From Agromyces sp. Root81 (GTDB lineage Bacteria; Actinomycetota; Actinomycetes; Actinomycetales; Microbacteriaceae), in the NCBI RefSeq assembly GCF_001429165.1, contig NZ_LMIR01000002.1, positions 916,661 to 980,660 on the forward strand: DNA of 64,000 nucleotides, written 5' to 3'. Shown here piece after piece: positions 25,690 to 34,698 of this stretch. The position numbers were made by a program, and so were the translations under genes. The number at the start of each line of letters is the position of its first letter. Positions within the stretch are counted from its first letter, which is position 1. The notes below the pieces were generated by a model. That model was not told the DNA's origin. It saw only the letters and a program-made list of their open reading frames with translations, and searched no databases.

Positions 25690-26790
25690 TCAGCGGATCT
25701 GCGCGAGCACCGCCTCGGCGACCGCCGTCGCTCCGTCCTTGCTGAAGATCATGTACACGGAGTCGCCGACCCGCATCAGCACGGGCGCGGCCGGGCCATC
25801 GGTCACCTGTGCGCGGAGGGCGACATCGCCGTCGGCGTACCCTGCCGCAGTCGACAGGTCGAGCGGTGCGAACGCCGTCGAGACGTCGGCCTGTCCGAGC
25901 AGGTCGAAGAAGGATCCTGCCCCGTACACGACCGAGATGTGCGGCCCGCGCAGGCTGTCGCTGAGATAGTCGCACGAGTAGGACCGCGCAGCAGCCGCGA
26001 CGGCCTCCCCGAACGACCGCGGAGCGCTCGTCGTCGGGTCGTAGACCTCGGTCTCGGTGAAGGTCGTGTCGAGCGCCATGCCGATGCCCTGCGGGTCGAG
26101 GCCGCCGTTGCAGACCGCATCGCCCTGTCGTTGCGACGTCGCCGCCGGCCAGGCGAGCTGCTCGGGTGTCGCGCCCTGCACGGCCTCGAACGTCGCCTCG
26201 GCGACGTCGCCGAGACGGGACAGCATCTCGTCGGGTGCGATGCCGTCGTAGCGGCTGCCCGTCGTACCGAGCCCGGACGCGGTCAGGCGCATGGCGATCC
26301 AGGCATCGCCGACCGGTGCGGTGAGCTGCCAGCCGGATTCGCCCACGGCGGTCGACGCCTCGATGGCACCGACGGCGAGCGTGTCCTCGGAGGGCGCGTC
26401 ACCCGCCCACGCCGGCTGCCACTGCGCTGCTGCCCCCGGCAGCACCTCGATGGAGAGGTACGCGAGGTCGTCGCCCTCGGCGTAGGTCGTCGTCGGCGCC
26501 ACTCCGACGCGCCATGAGCACCCGAGGCCGCCCGCTGCGGCGAGTTCCACCGCATCGAATGCGTCGTTCGGCCGGATCGCCCGCACCGGGTCGGGCACGA
26601 CGCCGTCGCTGCCGGTCATCACGGCGGCGAGGTTCACGTCCGCGACCAGATCACCGCACAATAGCGGCCCCGCCGGCGCGGATTCCTCCGGCGTCGGCTC
26701 GGCGACGGGCGTCGCGACCGGAGCAGGTGCAGTGCAACCACTGAGCAGCAGGACGAGGGCGGCGGCGATCCCGCCGGTCATGAGGCGCAT
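25690..26790 (-). CDS. Lipoprotein of unknown function
   Basis: The 366-residue protein has a classical lipoprotein signal (hydrophobic IAAALVLLL, lipobox LLSGC near 19), then a Pro/Ala/Glu linker. The mature region appears to be two similar halves with paired cysteines (LLCGDL...LGCSW and DAVCNGG...YSCDYL), suggesting a duplicated domain each with one disulfide. No enzymatic motif is seen. It is monocistronic, separated from the DEAD-box gene by a terminator hairpin. Confidence 0.78.
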   Translation of the reverse strand: MRLMTGGIAAALVLLLSGCTAPAPVATPVAEPTPEESAPAGPLLCGDLVADVNLAAVMTGSDGVVPDPVRAIRPNDAFDAVELAAAGGLGCSWRVGVAPTTTYAEGDDLAYLSIEVLPGAAAQWQPAWAGDAPSEDTLAVGAIEASTAVGESGWQLTAPVGDAWIAMRLTASGLGTTGSRYDGIAPDEMLSRLGDVAEATFEAVQGATPEQLAWPAATSQRQGDAVCNGGLDPQGIGMALDTTFTETEVYDPTTSAPRSFGEAVAAAARSYSCDYLSDSLRGPHISVVYGAGSFFDLLGQADVSTAFAPLDLSTAAGYADGDVALRAQVTDGPAAPVLMRVGDSVYMIFSKDGATAVAEAVLAQIR

Positions 26791-26844
26791 GGCGCGAGCC
26801 TAGCGGGCGCGCGGCCGCCCGGAATTCAGGGCTGCCCCGGACGA

Positions 26845-26877
26845 CGAAGGCCCGCGTCCACCGGACGCGGGCCTTCG
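26845..26877. terminator. Terminator hairpin downstream of the DEAD-box helicase
   Basis: A perfect 15-base stem (CGAAGGCCCGCGTCC / GGACGCGGGCCTTCG) has a 3-base loop and lies 21 bases beyond the helicase stop. There is no T-tract, as expected at this base composition. Confidence 0.85.
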
Positions 26878-26897
26878 ATCGTTCAGGTCTCGAGCAC

Positions 26898-29339
26898 TCA
26901 GCCGGCGAGTTCCTCATCGGCTGCGGCCGATTCGATCTCGACGATCTCGATGGTCTCCTCGACCTCGATGATCTCGACGACCTCGACGGTCTCTTCGACC
27001 GCGTCGAGCGTGTCGACCGCCGCATCGGCCTCGACCGCGGCTGCGCCGCGCTCGAGCTCGCCGGCGAAGTCGTCGCCGAGGCGCATGTCGACGAAGTCGA
27101 CGTCGATCTCGGCCCGGTCGAGCAGTTCGACCATGCGACGCTGGCGGTTGCGCGGGATGAGCGTGACGACCTGACCAGTCTTGCCCGCGCGGCCGGTGCG
27201 GCCCGAGCGGTGCAGGTAGGTCTTGTACTCGTCGGGCGCGTCGGCCTGGATGACGAGGTCGATGTCGTCGACGTGGATGCCGCGTGCCGCGACATCCGTC
27301 GCAACGAGCACGTTGACCCGGCCGCTCGTGAGCTGCTGGAGGTTGCGCGTACGACGCGACTGGTTCAGGTCGCCGTGCAGGGCGACGGCACGGATGCCGT
27401 AGTCCTCGAGGTGCTCGGTGAGGTCTTCGGCGAACGCACGGGTGCGCGAGAAGACGAGCGTCTTGCCCGGGCGGTTCGCGAGCTCGGCGACGATGTCGCG
27501 CTTCTCGTGGTTGCCGATGACGAACACGCGGTGCTCGATCGTCGAGGAGGCCTGGTCCTCACCGGCGACCTCGTGCACGGCGGGGTCGACGAGGAACTCG
27601 TCGACGAGCGCCGCGACGCCCTTGTCGAGGGTGGCCGAGAAGAGGAGCTTCTGGCCGCCGTTCGCGGTGTGACGGATGATGCGCTGCACCGGCTCGAGGA
27701 ACCCGAGGTCGCACATGTGGTCGGCCTCGTCGAGCACGGTGATGACGACCTCGGAGAGATCGAGTCGACGCTGCTCGATGAGGTCCTCGATGCGGCCGGG
27801 CGTGCCGATCACGATGTCGACACCGCGCTGGAGCGCGCCCACCTGGCGCTGCTGCGGCACGCCGCCGTAGATCTGCGTGGTGAAGAGGCCGACGCTCTGC
27901 GCGATGGGCTGCACCGTGCGGTCGATCTGCAGGGCGAGCTCACGGGTCGGGGCGAGGATGAGCGCGCGGGGCTTGCGACCCATCTGGCGCTTGCCGCCCG
28001 CCTTGCCGGACTCGGCCCAGAGCTTCATGAGGCGCTCGACGGTCGGGGCGCCGAAGGCGATGGTCTTGCCCGAGCCGGTCTTGCCGCGGCCGAGCACGTC
28101 GCGACCCTCGAGCACGACCGGAATGGTCGCGGCCTGGATCGGGAACGGCGACTCGGCGCCGAGCTGCTTGAGCGCGCTCACGACGTTGCCGCCGAGACCG
28201 AGGTCGGCGAAGCTCACGCCGTCGGCGTCGGTCGCCTGGATGGCCTGGGCCTCGAGGCGCTCGAGCACGACGTCGTCGTTCGGTGCGAAGCGGTTGCCCT
28301 GTTCCTTGGCCGGGTAGAAGCTCGAGTCGCGGCGACCGGACTCCTTGAAGCCCGGGCGGTCGACATCGCGGCGGGGTGCACGGTCGTCACGGTCGTAGGA
28401 ACGGGCCGGACGGTCGGCGCGGTCGAAGGAGCGCGCCGGGCGGTCTCTGCGGTCGAACGAACGCGCCGGGCGGTCGTTGCGATCGTTCCGGTCGAACGAA
28501 CGCGCCGGGCGGTCGTTGCGATCGAACGAACGCGGTGCACGGTCATCACGGTCGAACGAACGGGCCGGACGGTCTTTGCGGTAGCTCGGACGAGCCGGGC
28601 GGTCGGTGCGATCGAACGAGCGCGCGGGGCGGTCGTTGCGGTCGCTCGAGCGGGGCGCACGGTCGTCACGGTCGAACGAACGCGCAGGCCGGTCGTTGCG
28701 ATCGAACGAACGCGGTGCACGGTCATCACGGTCGTAGGAGCGAGCCGGACGGTCGGTGCGGTCGTTCCGGTCGAACGAACGGGCCGGGCGATCGTTGCGA
28801 TCGAACGAACGCGGTGCACGGTCATCACGGTCGTAGGAGCGAGCCGGACGGTCGGTGCGGTCGTTGCGGTCATTCCGGTCGAACGAACGGGCCGGGCGAT
28901 CGTTGCGGTCGTTCCGGTCGAAGGAGCGGGCCGGACGGTCGCTGCGGTCGTTCCGGTCGAAGGAGCGGGCCGGACGGTCGGTGCGGTCGAACGAACGCGG
29001 TGCGCGGTCGTTGCGGTCGCCCGAGCGGGGCGCACGGTCGTCACGGTCGTACGAACGCGCGGGGCGGTCGTTGCGATCGTACGAGCGGGGTGCGCGCTCG
29101 TCGCGGCCGTCGCGGTCGGAGCGGTGCGGGGCGCGGCCGGTGGCGACGCGCTCGTCGCGCGACCAGCGTTCCTTGCGAGGCGCGTCGGCCTCGGGGCGGT
29201 AGCCGCGGTGGCCTTCGCTGCGCGAGCCGGGCTTGGACGATCCGGCGCGCGCCGGGCCGCCCTTCGAGCCGCCCTTCGCGTACGAGGGATCGAAGTTCTT
29301 GGCGGGCCTGCCGCCTTGGGGCTTCTTGTTCTTGGGCAT
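26898..29339 (-). CDS. DEAD-box RNA helicase with long Arg/Asp repeat N-terminus and acidic tail
   Basis: This 813-residue protein has an ATPase/helicase core at about 378-760: Q-motif (FADLGLGGNVV...FPIQAATIP), motif I GKTGSGKT (419-426), Ia APTRELALQ, II DEAD (537-540), III SAT, V ATDVAARGIHV and VI HRSGRTGRAGKTG. Residues 86-321 are decapeptide-like repeats (SFDRNDRPAR variants), a disordered RNA-binding tail placed before the core rather than after it. The last 45 residues are acidic (VEVVEIIEVEE). AGGAAG precedes the ATG at 29339. It is a probable RNA-remodelling or cold-adaptation helicase. Confidence 0.91.
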   Translation of the reverse strand: MPKNKKPQGGRPAKNFDPSYAKGGSKGGPARAGSSKPGSRSEGHRGYRPEADAPRKERWSRDERVATGRAPHRSDRDGRDERAPRSYDRNDRPARSYDRDDRAPRSGDRNDRAPRSFDRTDRPARSFDRNDRSDRPARSFDRNDRNDRPARSFDRNDRNDRTDRPARSYDRDDRAPRSFDRNDRPARSFDRNDRTDRPARSYDRDDRAPRSFDRNDRPARSFDRDDRAPRSSDRNDRPARSFDRTDRPARPSYRKDRPARSFDRDDRAPRSFDRNDRPARSFDRNDRNDRPARSFDRRDRPARSFDRADRPARSYDRDDRAPRRDVDRPGFKESGRRDSSFYPAKEQGNRFAPNDDVVLERLEAQAIQATDADGVSFADLGLGGNVVSALKQLGAESPFPIQAATIPVVLEGRDVLGRGKTGSGKTIAFGAPTVERLMKLWAESGKAGGKRQMGRKPRALILAPTRELALQIDRTVQPIAQSVGLFTTQIYGGVPQQRQVGALQRGVDIVIGTPGRIEDLIEQRRLDLSEVVITVLDEADHMCDLGFLEPVQRIIRHTANGGQKLLFSATLDKGVAALVDEFLVDPAVHEVAGEDQASSTIEHRVFVIGNHEKRDIVAELANRPGKTLVFSRTRAFAEDLTEHLEDYGIRAVALHGDLNQSRRTRNLQQLTSGRVNVLVATDVAARGIHVDDIDLVIQADAPDEYKTYLHRSGRTGRAGKTGQVVTLIPRNRQRRMVELLDRAEIDVDFVDMRLGDDFAGELERGAAAVEADAAVDTLDAVEETVEVVEIIEVEETIEIVEIESAAADEELAG
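28377..29084 (-). repeat. About 700 bases of in-frame 30-base tandem repeats
   Basis: The region encodes about 24 units of the type (S-Y/F-D-R-N/D-D-R-P/A-A/P-R), with occasional extra NDR or TDR triplets, inside the DEAD-box gene. Units are near-identical at DNA level, so copy number should vary between strains and be prone to assembly collapse. Confidence 0.9.
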
Positions 29340-29588
29340 GGTGACTTCCTGGGTTGTACTCATGTACATGGCAGCGCCACTGCAGGCGCAGCACACTGAG
29401 AACCCGGAGCATCGTCGACCGGGGCCGTTCACATACGGTGACTATCCGAGGCCTGATGCCTCGAAACCGGCCCTTTGGACTCACAAACCCATCCGCGCAC
29501 GGCGCGGTGTCCAGAACCGACTCGGCCACGATACCCGAATCGTCTGGGAAAGTCCCGCACGGGGCATCCGCCGTGCCGTCGCGACCGG

Positions 29589-30104
29589 TCAGCCCTCGGG
29601 AGCCGGCGTCGCTTCGGCGTCCCCGGTGGCGCCGGAGAGCTGCCACGCTCCACCGGTGCACTCGTAGAACGTCACCGTCTCGGTGTCGATGAAGATGTCG
29701 CCGTCGGCCGTGCAGGTCTCGGGGGCCGGAACGCCGACACCCAGCACGACCTGCGTACCGGGCTCGCCCGGTGCACCGGTCTCGCCGGGCGCACCGGTCT
29801 CGCCGGTCTTCCCGGTGTCGCCCGTCGCGCCCGTCTCGCCCGTGAGGTTCTCCGCCGCCGAGGTGCGGATGTTGCCGACGAGCACCCAGTCGCCGTCCGT
29901 GAACAGGTAGACGTCGGCCGTGGCGATGTCGATGTAGACGTCGCCGTCGTAGCCCTTGCCGGACTCGGGCACCCCCGAGCCCGCGCGCACGGCGGATCCC
30001 GCCGGGAGGATCTCGGCGAGCGCCTCCTCATAGGCGGCCTCGTCGATCTCGGCGGTGCGTCCTGCGGGTTCCGGTCGTCGCTCATGTCGCGCGCCCCTCA
30101 CCAT
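29589..30104 (-). CDS. Collagen-like repeat protein, start uncertain (possible frameshift)
   Basis: The product is about 171 residues. A folded acidic segment (YDGDVYIDIATADVYLFTDG) is followed by nine or so Gly-X-Y triplets (GETGATGDTGKTGETGAPG...) and a second strand-rich segment (DGDIFIDTETVTFYECTGG). Such proteins form short collagen-like triple helices. No signal peptide is visible. An alternative ATG at 30085, with GAGGGG upstream, reads MSDDRNPQDAPP, a more natural N-terminus, but in another frame. One base insertion near 30050 would join it to the long frame. Confidence 0.6.
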   Translation of the reverse strand: MVRGARHERRPEPAGRTAEIDEAAYEEALAEILPAGSAVRAGSGVPESGKGYDGDVYIDIATADVYLFTDGDWVLVGNIRTSAAENLTGETGATGDTGKTGETGAPGETGAPGEPGTQVVLGVGVPAPETCTADGDIFIDTETVTFYECTGGAWQLSGATGDAEATPAPEG

Positions 30105-30172
30105 CGCTGCCACACGGCGAAGCGATCGAAGTCCGAAATCGCCGCGAAACACCCGCGACGTAGGCTCACCGC

Positions 30173-30688
30173 ATGCCACAGCACCCCGGTCCCGTGACCG
30201 TCAGCATCGAAGCGCCCCGCCAGCCCGAGGTCGAGCGGCTGCTCGACGGCAGCACCGCCTTCGCGCAGAGCCTGTACCCGCCCGAGAGCAACTTCCTGCT
30301 CGACATCGCGACCCTCGAGCGACCCGAGGTCGCCTTCTACGTCGCGCGCGACGGCGAGCGCGCCGTCGGCATCGCGGCGCTCGTCGCCGAAGCGGATGCC
30401 TCGCGCGGCGAGTTGAAGCGCATGTTCGTCGACCCGGCAGCCCGCGGACGCGGCGTCGCCGCCGCCCTGCTCGAGCGCATCGAGGCGGATGCCGCGGCAC
30501 GCGGGCTCCCCGAGATCGTGCTCGAGACCGGCGACCTCCACGACGCGGCGCAGGCGCTGTACACGCGCCACGGCTACCGCGAGATCCCGCAGTTCGGCCA
30601 GTACGTCGGCGAGGCCCACTCGGTGTGCTTCGCGAAGCAGCTGGCCGCCTCACGGGAAGCGTTTCCACCCGCGCAGAACGTGAGGTAG
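30173..30688 (+). CDS. GNAT-family N-acetyltransferase
   Basis: The 171-residue acetyl-CoA-dependent transferase has the acetyl-CoA binding motif A (LKRMFVDPAARGRGVAAALLERIEAD) and motif B (LYTRHGYREIPQF). The substrate is unknown. It is divergent from the collagen-like gene and precedes the esterase by 31 bases on the same strand. Confidence 0.88.
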   Translation: MPQHPGPVTVSIEAPRQPEVERLLDGSTAFAQSLYPPESNFLLDIATLERPEVAFYVARDGERAVGIAALVAEADASRGELKRMFVDPAARGRGVAAALLERIEADAAARGLPEIVLETGDLHDAAQALYTRHGYREIPQFGQYVGEAHSVCFAKQLAASREAFPPAQNVR

Positions 30689-30719
30689 CATCACTCCACC
30701 CCTGAACCCGGAGCCCGGT

Positions 30720-31736
30720 GTGACCTCGACCCGACGCACAGGCGGCTCCGGCACCCGCGTTCGGCGGGTGGTGTGGGCCGTCGCGGCCACTGCAGCCGCC
30801 ATCGCGAGCGTGAGCGCGCTTTCGGGCTTCCATCTACCACTGCGGGAGATCGAGCCGCGAGGCGCCGACGCCGCGAGCGAGGTGGCCGGCACCGAGGTCA
30901 TCGGCATCCGCACCTTCACGGCGCCGCCGCACATCGGCGTCGAGCCCGACCTCGAGTACGGCGTCCGTGAAGACGGCACGCTGCTCACCCTCGACATCTG
31001 CACGCCGCCCGGAGCCGAGCTCACCGACGAGCCGCTGCCCGCGGTGGTGTCCATCCACGGTGGCAGCTGGGCTCGTGGCGACAAGGCCAACGACGACTGG
31101 CGGGGCACCTGCCTGTGGCTCGCCAGCGAGGGGTTCGTCGCGGCATCCGTCGACTATCGGCTCGTGCCGAGCGCGACCTTCCCTGCGGCGATCGACGACG
31201 TCGCGCTCGCGGTCGAGTGGCTGCGGGCACCCGAACAGGCCGATCGGTTCGGCATCGACCCCAACCGCATCGGCGCGTTCGGCGGCTCGGCCGGCGGCAG
31301 TCTCGCGGCGCTCCTCGGCACGACCGGCGACGGGCCGCTCGGCGATGGATCGCGAGTGGCGGCCGTCGCCGAGCTCTCGGGCCCCGTCGCGCTCGGGGCA
31401 GCCGAACTCGAGGCCGACGGGGCATCCGAGTGGCTCGGCCGCATCGTGGGCGAGTACCTCGACTGCCGGCCGGGCGCGAGCGACGAGGAGTGCCCGCAGG
31501 CCGCGGATGCCTCGGCGGGCACCCACGCCGACCCGAGCGACCCGCCGTTCTTCATCGGCCACGCCGAGGCCGAGGTCGTGCCGCTCGGCCAGTCGCAGCG
31601 CTTCGCGGCGACGCTCGCGGCCGCAGGGGTCCCCGTCGAGCTCGCGATCGTGCCGGGCGCCGACCACTCCGTCGGCATCCTCGATGCCGCGATGCGAGTC
31701 CGCGTCGCCGCGTTCCTGCACGCGCACCTCGACTGA
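30720..31736 (+). CDS. Alpha/beta hydrolase of the hormone-sensitive lipase/BD-FAE type, membrane-anchored or exported
   Basis: The 338-residue esterase has a hydrophobic N-terminal segment (about 17-35) that could be a signal or anchor. The oxyanion motif SIHGGSWARGD, nucleophile elbow GAFGGSAGGSLAALL and terminal GADHSVG with the catalytic His are all present. A Cys pair (CRPGASDEEC) suggests it folds outside the cytoplasm. It starts with GTG behind CCCGGAG. The substrate is not predictable. Confidence 0.83.
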   Translation: MTSTRRTGGSGTRVRRVVWAVAATAAAIASVSALSGFHLPLREIEPRGADAASEVAGTEVIGIRTFTAPPHIGVEPDLEYGVREDGTLLTLDICTPPGAELTDEPLPAVVSIHGGSWARGDKANDDWRGTCLWLASEGFVAASVDYRLVPSATFPAAIDDVALAVEWLRAPEQADRFGIDPNRIGAFGGSAGGSLAALLGTTGDGPLGDGSRVAAVAELSGPVALGAAELEADGASEWLGRIVGEYLDCRPGASDEECPQAADASAGTHADPSDPPFFIGHAEAEVVPLGQSQRFAATLAAAGVPVELAIVPGADHSVGILDAAMRVRVAAFLHAHLD

Positions 31737-31875
31737 GGAAGGCCGCCCCTTCACTACACGGCTCGAATCCGATGGACTGGGCGACGAATGTTGCACATCT
31801 GTCGATGCGGGCACCCTCGAGTTCGTCGCTCAAGTAGGCGAGCCCATCGGGGCTCCACATGAGGGGATGGACGTC

Positions 31876-32232
31876 ATGACGAAGTATCTGATTCTCATCT
31901 ACGGCGACGAGCAGGAGTGGGCCGCCATGTCCGACGAGGAGCGCCGAGCGCTCGGCGAGGGTCATCGGAGGTTCGTCGCAGCCGCAGGATCGGCGGTCCT
32001 CGGGACGCACGAGCTGGAGCCTGCGGAGGTCGCAACCACCCTGCGCACCGACTCCGCCGGTCGGGCGGTGAGGATGGACGGGCCGTTCCTCGAGGCCAAG
32101 GAGGCGGTCGGCGGCTACTACCTGGTGGATGTCCCCGACCTCGACGAGGTGATGGACCTGGCGGCGCTGCTCTACGAGGCGTCGGCCGGCCACAGCGGCG
32201 TGGAGATCCGCCCGGTGGTGGCCCCAGGATGA
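31876..32232 (+). CDS. YCII/DGPF-domain protein paired with an ECF42 sigma factor
   Basis: The 118-residue protein has the family start KYLILIYGDEQEWAAMSDEE and the DGPFLEAKEAVGGYYLVDVPD signature. DGPF proteins are characteristically encoded directly before ECF42 sigma factors. The ATG at 31876 is preferred over 31867 because GAGGGG is then at normal distance. Its stop overlaps the sigma factor start by 4 bases (ATGA). A biochemical role is not established in what I know. Confidence 0.87.
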   Translation: MTKYLILIYGDEQEWAAMSDEERRALGEGHRRFVAAAGSAVLGTHELEPAEVATTLRTDSAGRAVRMDGPFLEAKEAVGGYYLVDVPDLDEVMDLAALLYEASAGHSGVEIRPVVAPG

Positions 32233-33467
32233 ACGACGCGGTCGCCGCGGCGGTCGAGCAGGCTCATCGCAGCGAATGGTCCCGGGTGTTCGCGGCCACC
32301 GTCTCCGTGACGAGGGACCTCGACCTCGCCGAGGAGTGCGTCCAGGACGCCTACGCGCAGGCGATGGAGAGCTGGGCGTCTTCGGGCGTCCCCGATCGAC
32401 CCGGTGCCTGGCTGACGACGACCGCGCGCAATCGGGCCAGGGACGCCCTGCGCCGTCACGCGGTGATGCGACGTGCGCTGCCGTACCTCGTCGCGAACGA
32501 CGAGGTGCTCGACCCCGAGGACCCGCTCGATGACGACCGGCTCCGACTCGTGTTCACCTGCTGTCACCCCGCCTTGTCCCGAGACGCCCGAATCGCGCTC
32601 ACGCTGCGAGTGGTCTGCGGGCTGTCGACGGCCGAGGTGGCGCGGGCGTTCCTGGTGCCCGAGTCCACGATGGCCGCTCGAGTCACCCGTGCCAAGAAGA
32701 AGATCGCGGTGGCCGGGATCCCGTATCGCGTGCCGTCACCGGACCAGCTCGCCGAACGAGTGGATGCCGTCCTCGACGTCGTCTACCTGATCTTCACCAC
32801 CGGCCATACCGCTCCGGCCGCCGACCGCCTCGTGCGCCGGGACCTGCTGGACGTCGCGATGCGTCTCGGGCGGATGCTGCATCTGCTCATGCCGAACGAC
32901 GCCGCGGTGAGCACGCTGCTCGCACTCATGCTGCTCATCGAGGCGCGTGCGGACACCAGGGTGTCGGCCACCGGCCGGCTGCTGCTGCTCTCGGAGCAGG
33001 ATCGAACGCGTTGGGATCCTCGGCAGATCGAGGAGGGCATCAGCCTGCTGGTGCCGGGACTGCGCCGCCGTCCGCCGTCGAGATTCGCCGTCGAGGCCGC
33101 GATCGCGGCTGTGCACGCCGAGGCGCCGACGTGGCAGGACACCGATTGGAGCGAGATCGTCGGGTTGTACGACGTGCTGCTGCAACTCTGGCCGTCACCG
33201 GTGGTCGAACTCAATCGAGCGGTGGCCGTGGGCATGCGCGACGGACCGGAAGCCGGGCTCGAAGCGCTGGCCCCGCTGTCGTCCGAGCCGGCGCTGGCGT
33301 CCTACAGCTACCTCAGCACCGCCCGCGCCGACTTCCTGCGTCGCCTGCACCGATGGGCACCGGCCATCGAGGCGTACCGACACGCGTTGGCGTTGAGCGA
33401 GAACGACGTCGAACGCGCCTTCCTCGCCGAGCGACTCGAGGAGATCCGGCTTCTCCGGCGAGGATGA
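32229..33467 (+). CDS. ECF42-type sigma factor with C-terminal TPR-like domain
   Basis: The 412-residue protein has sigma region 2 (LAEECVQDAYAQAMESW...PGAWLTTTARNRARD) and region 4 (ARIALTLRVVCGLSTAEVARAFLVPESTMAARVTRAKKKI). A helical C-terminal extension of about 230 residues ends in TPR-like repeats (LSTARADFLRRLHRWAPAIEAYRHAL). This layout with an upstream DGPF gene defines ECF42; no anti-sigma factor is adjacent, consistent with that group. Confidence 0.9.
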   Translation: MNDAVAAAVEQAHRSEWSRVFAATVSVTRDLDLAEECVQDAYAQAMESWASSGVPDRPGAWLTTTARNRARDALRRHAVMRRALPYLVANDEVLDPEDPLDDDRLRLVFTCCHPALSRDARIALTLRVVCGLSTAEVARAFLVPESTMAARVTRAKKKIAVAGIPYRVPSPDQLAERVDAVLDVVYLIFTTGHTAPAADRLVRRDLLDVAMRLGRMLHLLMPNDAAVSTLLALMLLIEARADTRVSATGRLLLLSEQDRTRWDPRQIEEGISLLVPGLRRRPPSRFAVEAAIAAVHAEAPTWQDTDWSEIVGLYDVLLQLWPSPVVELNRAVAVGMRDGPEAGLEALAPLSSEPALASYSYLSTARADFLRRLHRWAPAIEAYRHALALSENDVERAFLAERLEEIRLLRRG

Positions 33468-33542
33468 ATCGCCGCTCGGCAACCCCCTGTGCCGACGGCG
33501 CCCGTCCCCATAGGCTCGGGGCGTCCGCACGGGAGGCATCTC

Positions 33543-34616
33543 ATGCCCGAACACGATCCATCCGACCGCGATCCATCGACGCCGGCCGACCACGACTCGC
33601 CGGTGCAACTGTCTCGCGCCGACTGGCGCGTCATCGTCACGCGCACGGTGCACGAGTACCGCATCAACCAGGCGCACGACATCGGGGCGGCCCTCACGTT
33701 CTACGGGCTGCTCACGGTCTTCCCCGCGCTGCTCACCGCGCTCGCGCTGCTCGGCATCTTCGGCAGCGCCGAGGCGGTGGTGGCCGATGCGCTGCAGGTC
33801 GTGGAGGAGCTCGGCGGGGCGTCCGTCGTCGATGCCCTCCGCGAGCCGCTCGACCAGCTGCTGGACGCGTCGCACGCCGGCCTCGCATTCGCGACGGGCC
33901 TCGTCGCCACGCTCTGGGCGGCATCGGGCTTCGTCGGCGCATTCGGCCGCGGCATGAACCGCATCTACGGGGTCGAGGAGGGCCGTCCGTTCTGGGAGAT
34001 GCGGCCCGCGATGCTCGCGGTCTCCGCCGTGCTCGTCGTGCTCGGCGCGATCGCCGCGGTCGGGCTCGTGGTGACCGGCCCAGTGGCCGAGGCGGCGGCC
34101 CGCGTGCTCGGCCTCGACGAGGGCGTCGCCTTCTGGTGGGACATCGGCAAGGTGCCTGTGCTCGCCGCGATCGGCATCCTCGTGATGGCACTGCTCTACT
34201 GGGCGGCGCCGAACGTGCGGCGGCGCCACCTGCGCTGGTTCAGCGTCGGTGCGGTCGGCGCCCTGCTCGCGTGGGTCGTGACGACGACCCTCTTCGCCCT
34301 CTACGTCTTCGGAGTCGGCAGCTACGTCCGCGTCTACGGCGTCCTCGGCGGGGTCGTCGCCTTCCTGCTGTGGGTCTGGCTGTCGAACCTCGCGATGCTC
34401 TTCGGCGCGGTGCTCGATACCGAGGTCGAACGGGCTCGCCAGCTGCGCGCCGGCATCCCCGCCGAGGAGCAGGTGCGGCTGCCGCTCCGCGACGACCGCG
34501 TCATCGCCACGAACCGCGCCCAGCGCCTGCGCGACGTGCGCGCCTCGGAGGGAATGCGCCCGGATGCGGTGGTCGACGGCGTCACCCCGCCGGCGCGGCG
34601 ACCACCGCACGGCTGA
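33543..34616 (+). CDS. YihY/BrkB-family membrane protein
   Basis: The 357-residue protein has a polar N-terminus, an entry motif (RINQAHDIGAALTFYGLLTVFPALL) and six hydrophobic segments, including LLYWAAPNVRRRHLRWFSVGAV and a YVRVYGVLGGVVAFLLWVWLSNLAMLFGAVLD pair, which is the family hallmark. Despite the historical RNase BN name, the family is membrane-embedded with no proven function. The ATG at 33543 has GGGAGG 6 bases upstream. It appears monocistronic. Confidence 0.88.
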   Translation: MPEHDPSDRDPSTPADHDSPVQLSRADWRVIVTRTVHEYRINQAHDIGAALTFYGLLTVFPALLTALALLGIFGSAEAVVADALQVVEELGGASVVDALREPLDQLLDASHAGLAFATGLVATLWAASGFVGAFGRGMNRIYGVEEGRPFWEMRPAMLAVSAVLVVLGAIAAVGLVVTGPVAEAAARVLGLDEGVAFWWDIGKVPVLAAIGILVMALLYWAAPNVRRRHLRWFSVGAVGALLAWVVTTTLFALYVFGVGSYVRVYGVLGGVVAFLLWVWLSNLAMLFGAVLDTEVERARQLRAGIPAEEQVRLPLRDDRVIATNRAQRLRDVRASEGMRPDAVVDGVTPPARRPPHG

Positions 34617-34698
34617 CGGCACAGTACCCGCGTAGGGGCGGCGAATCGTCCCCGAGAGGGATGCAGCGCCGGCCGCCGCGTGGTTGAGTACTGGCATC

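Noticed and set aside
28376..29344. Long open frames on the plus strand opposite the DEAD-box repeat region
   Set aside because: They are the antisense of Arg/Asp repeats and carry no domain.
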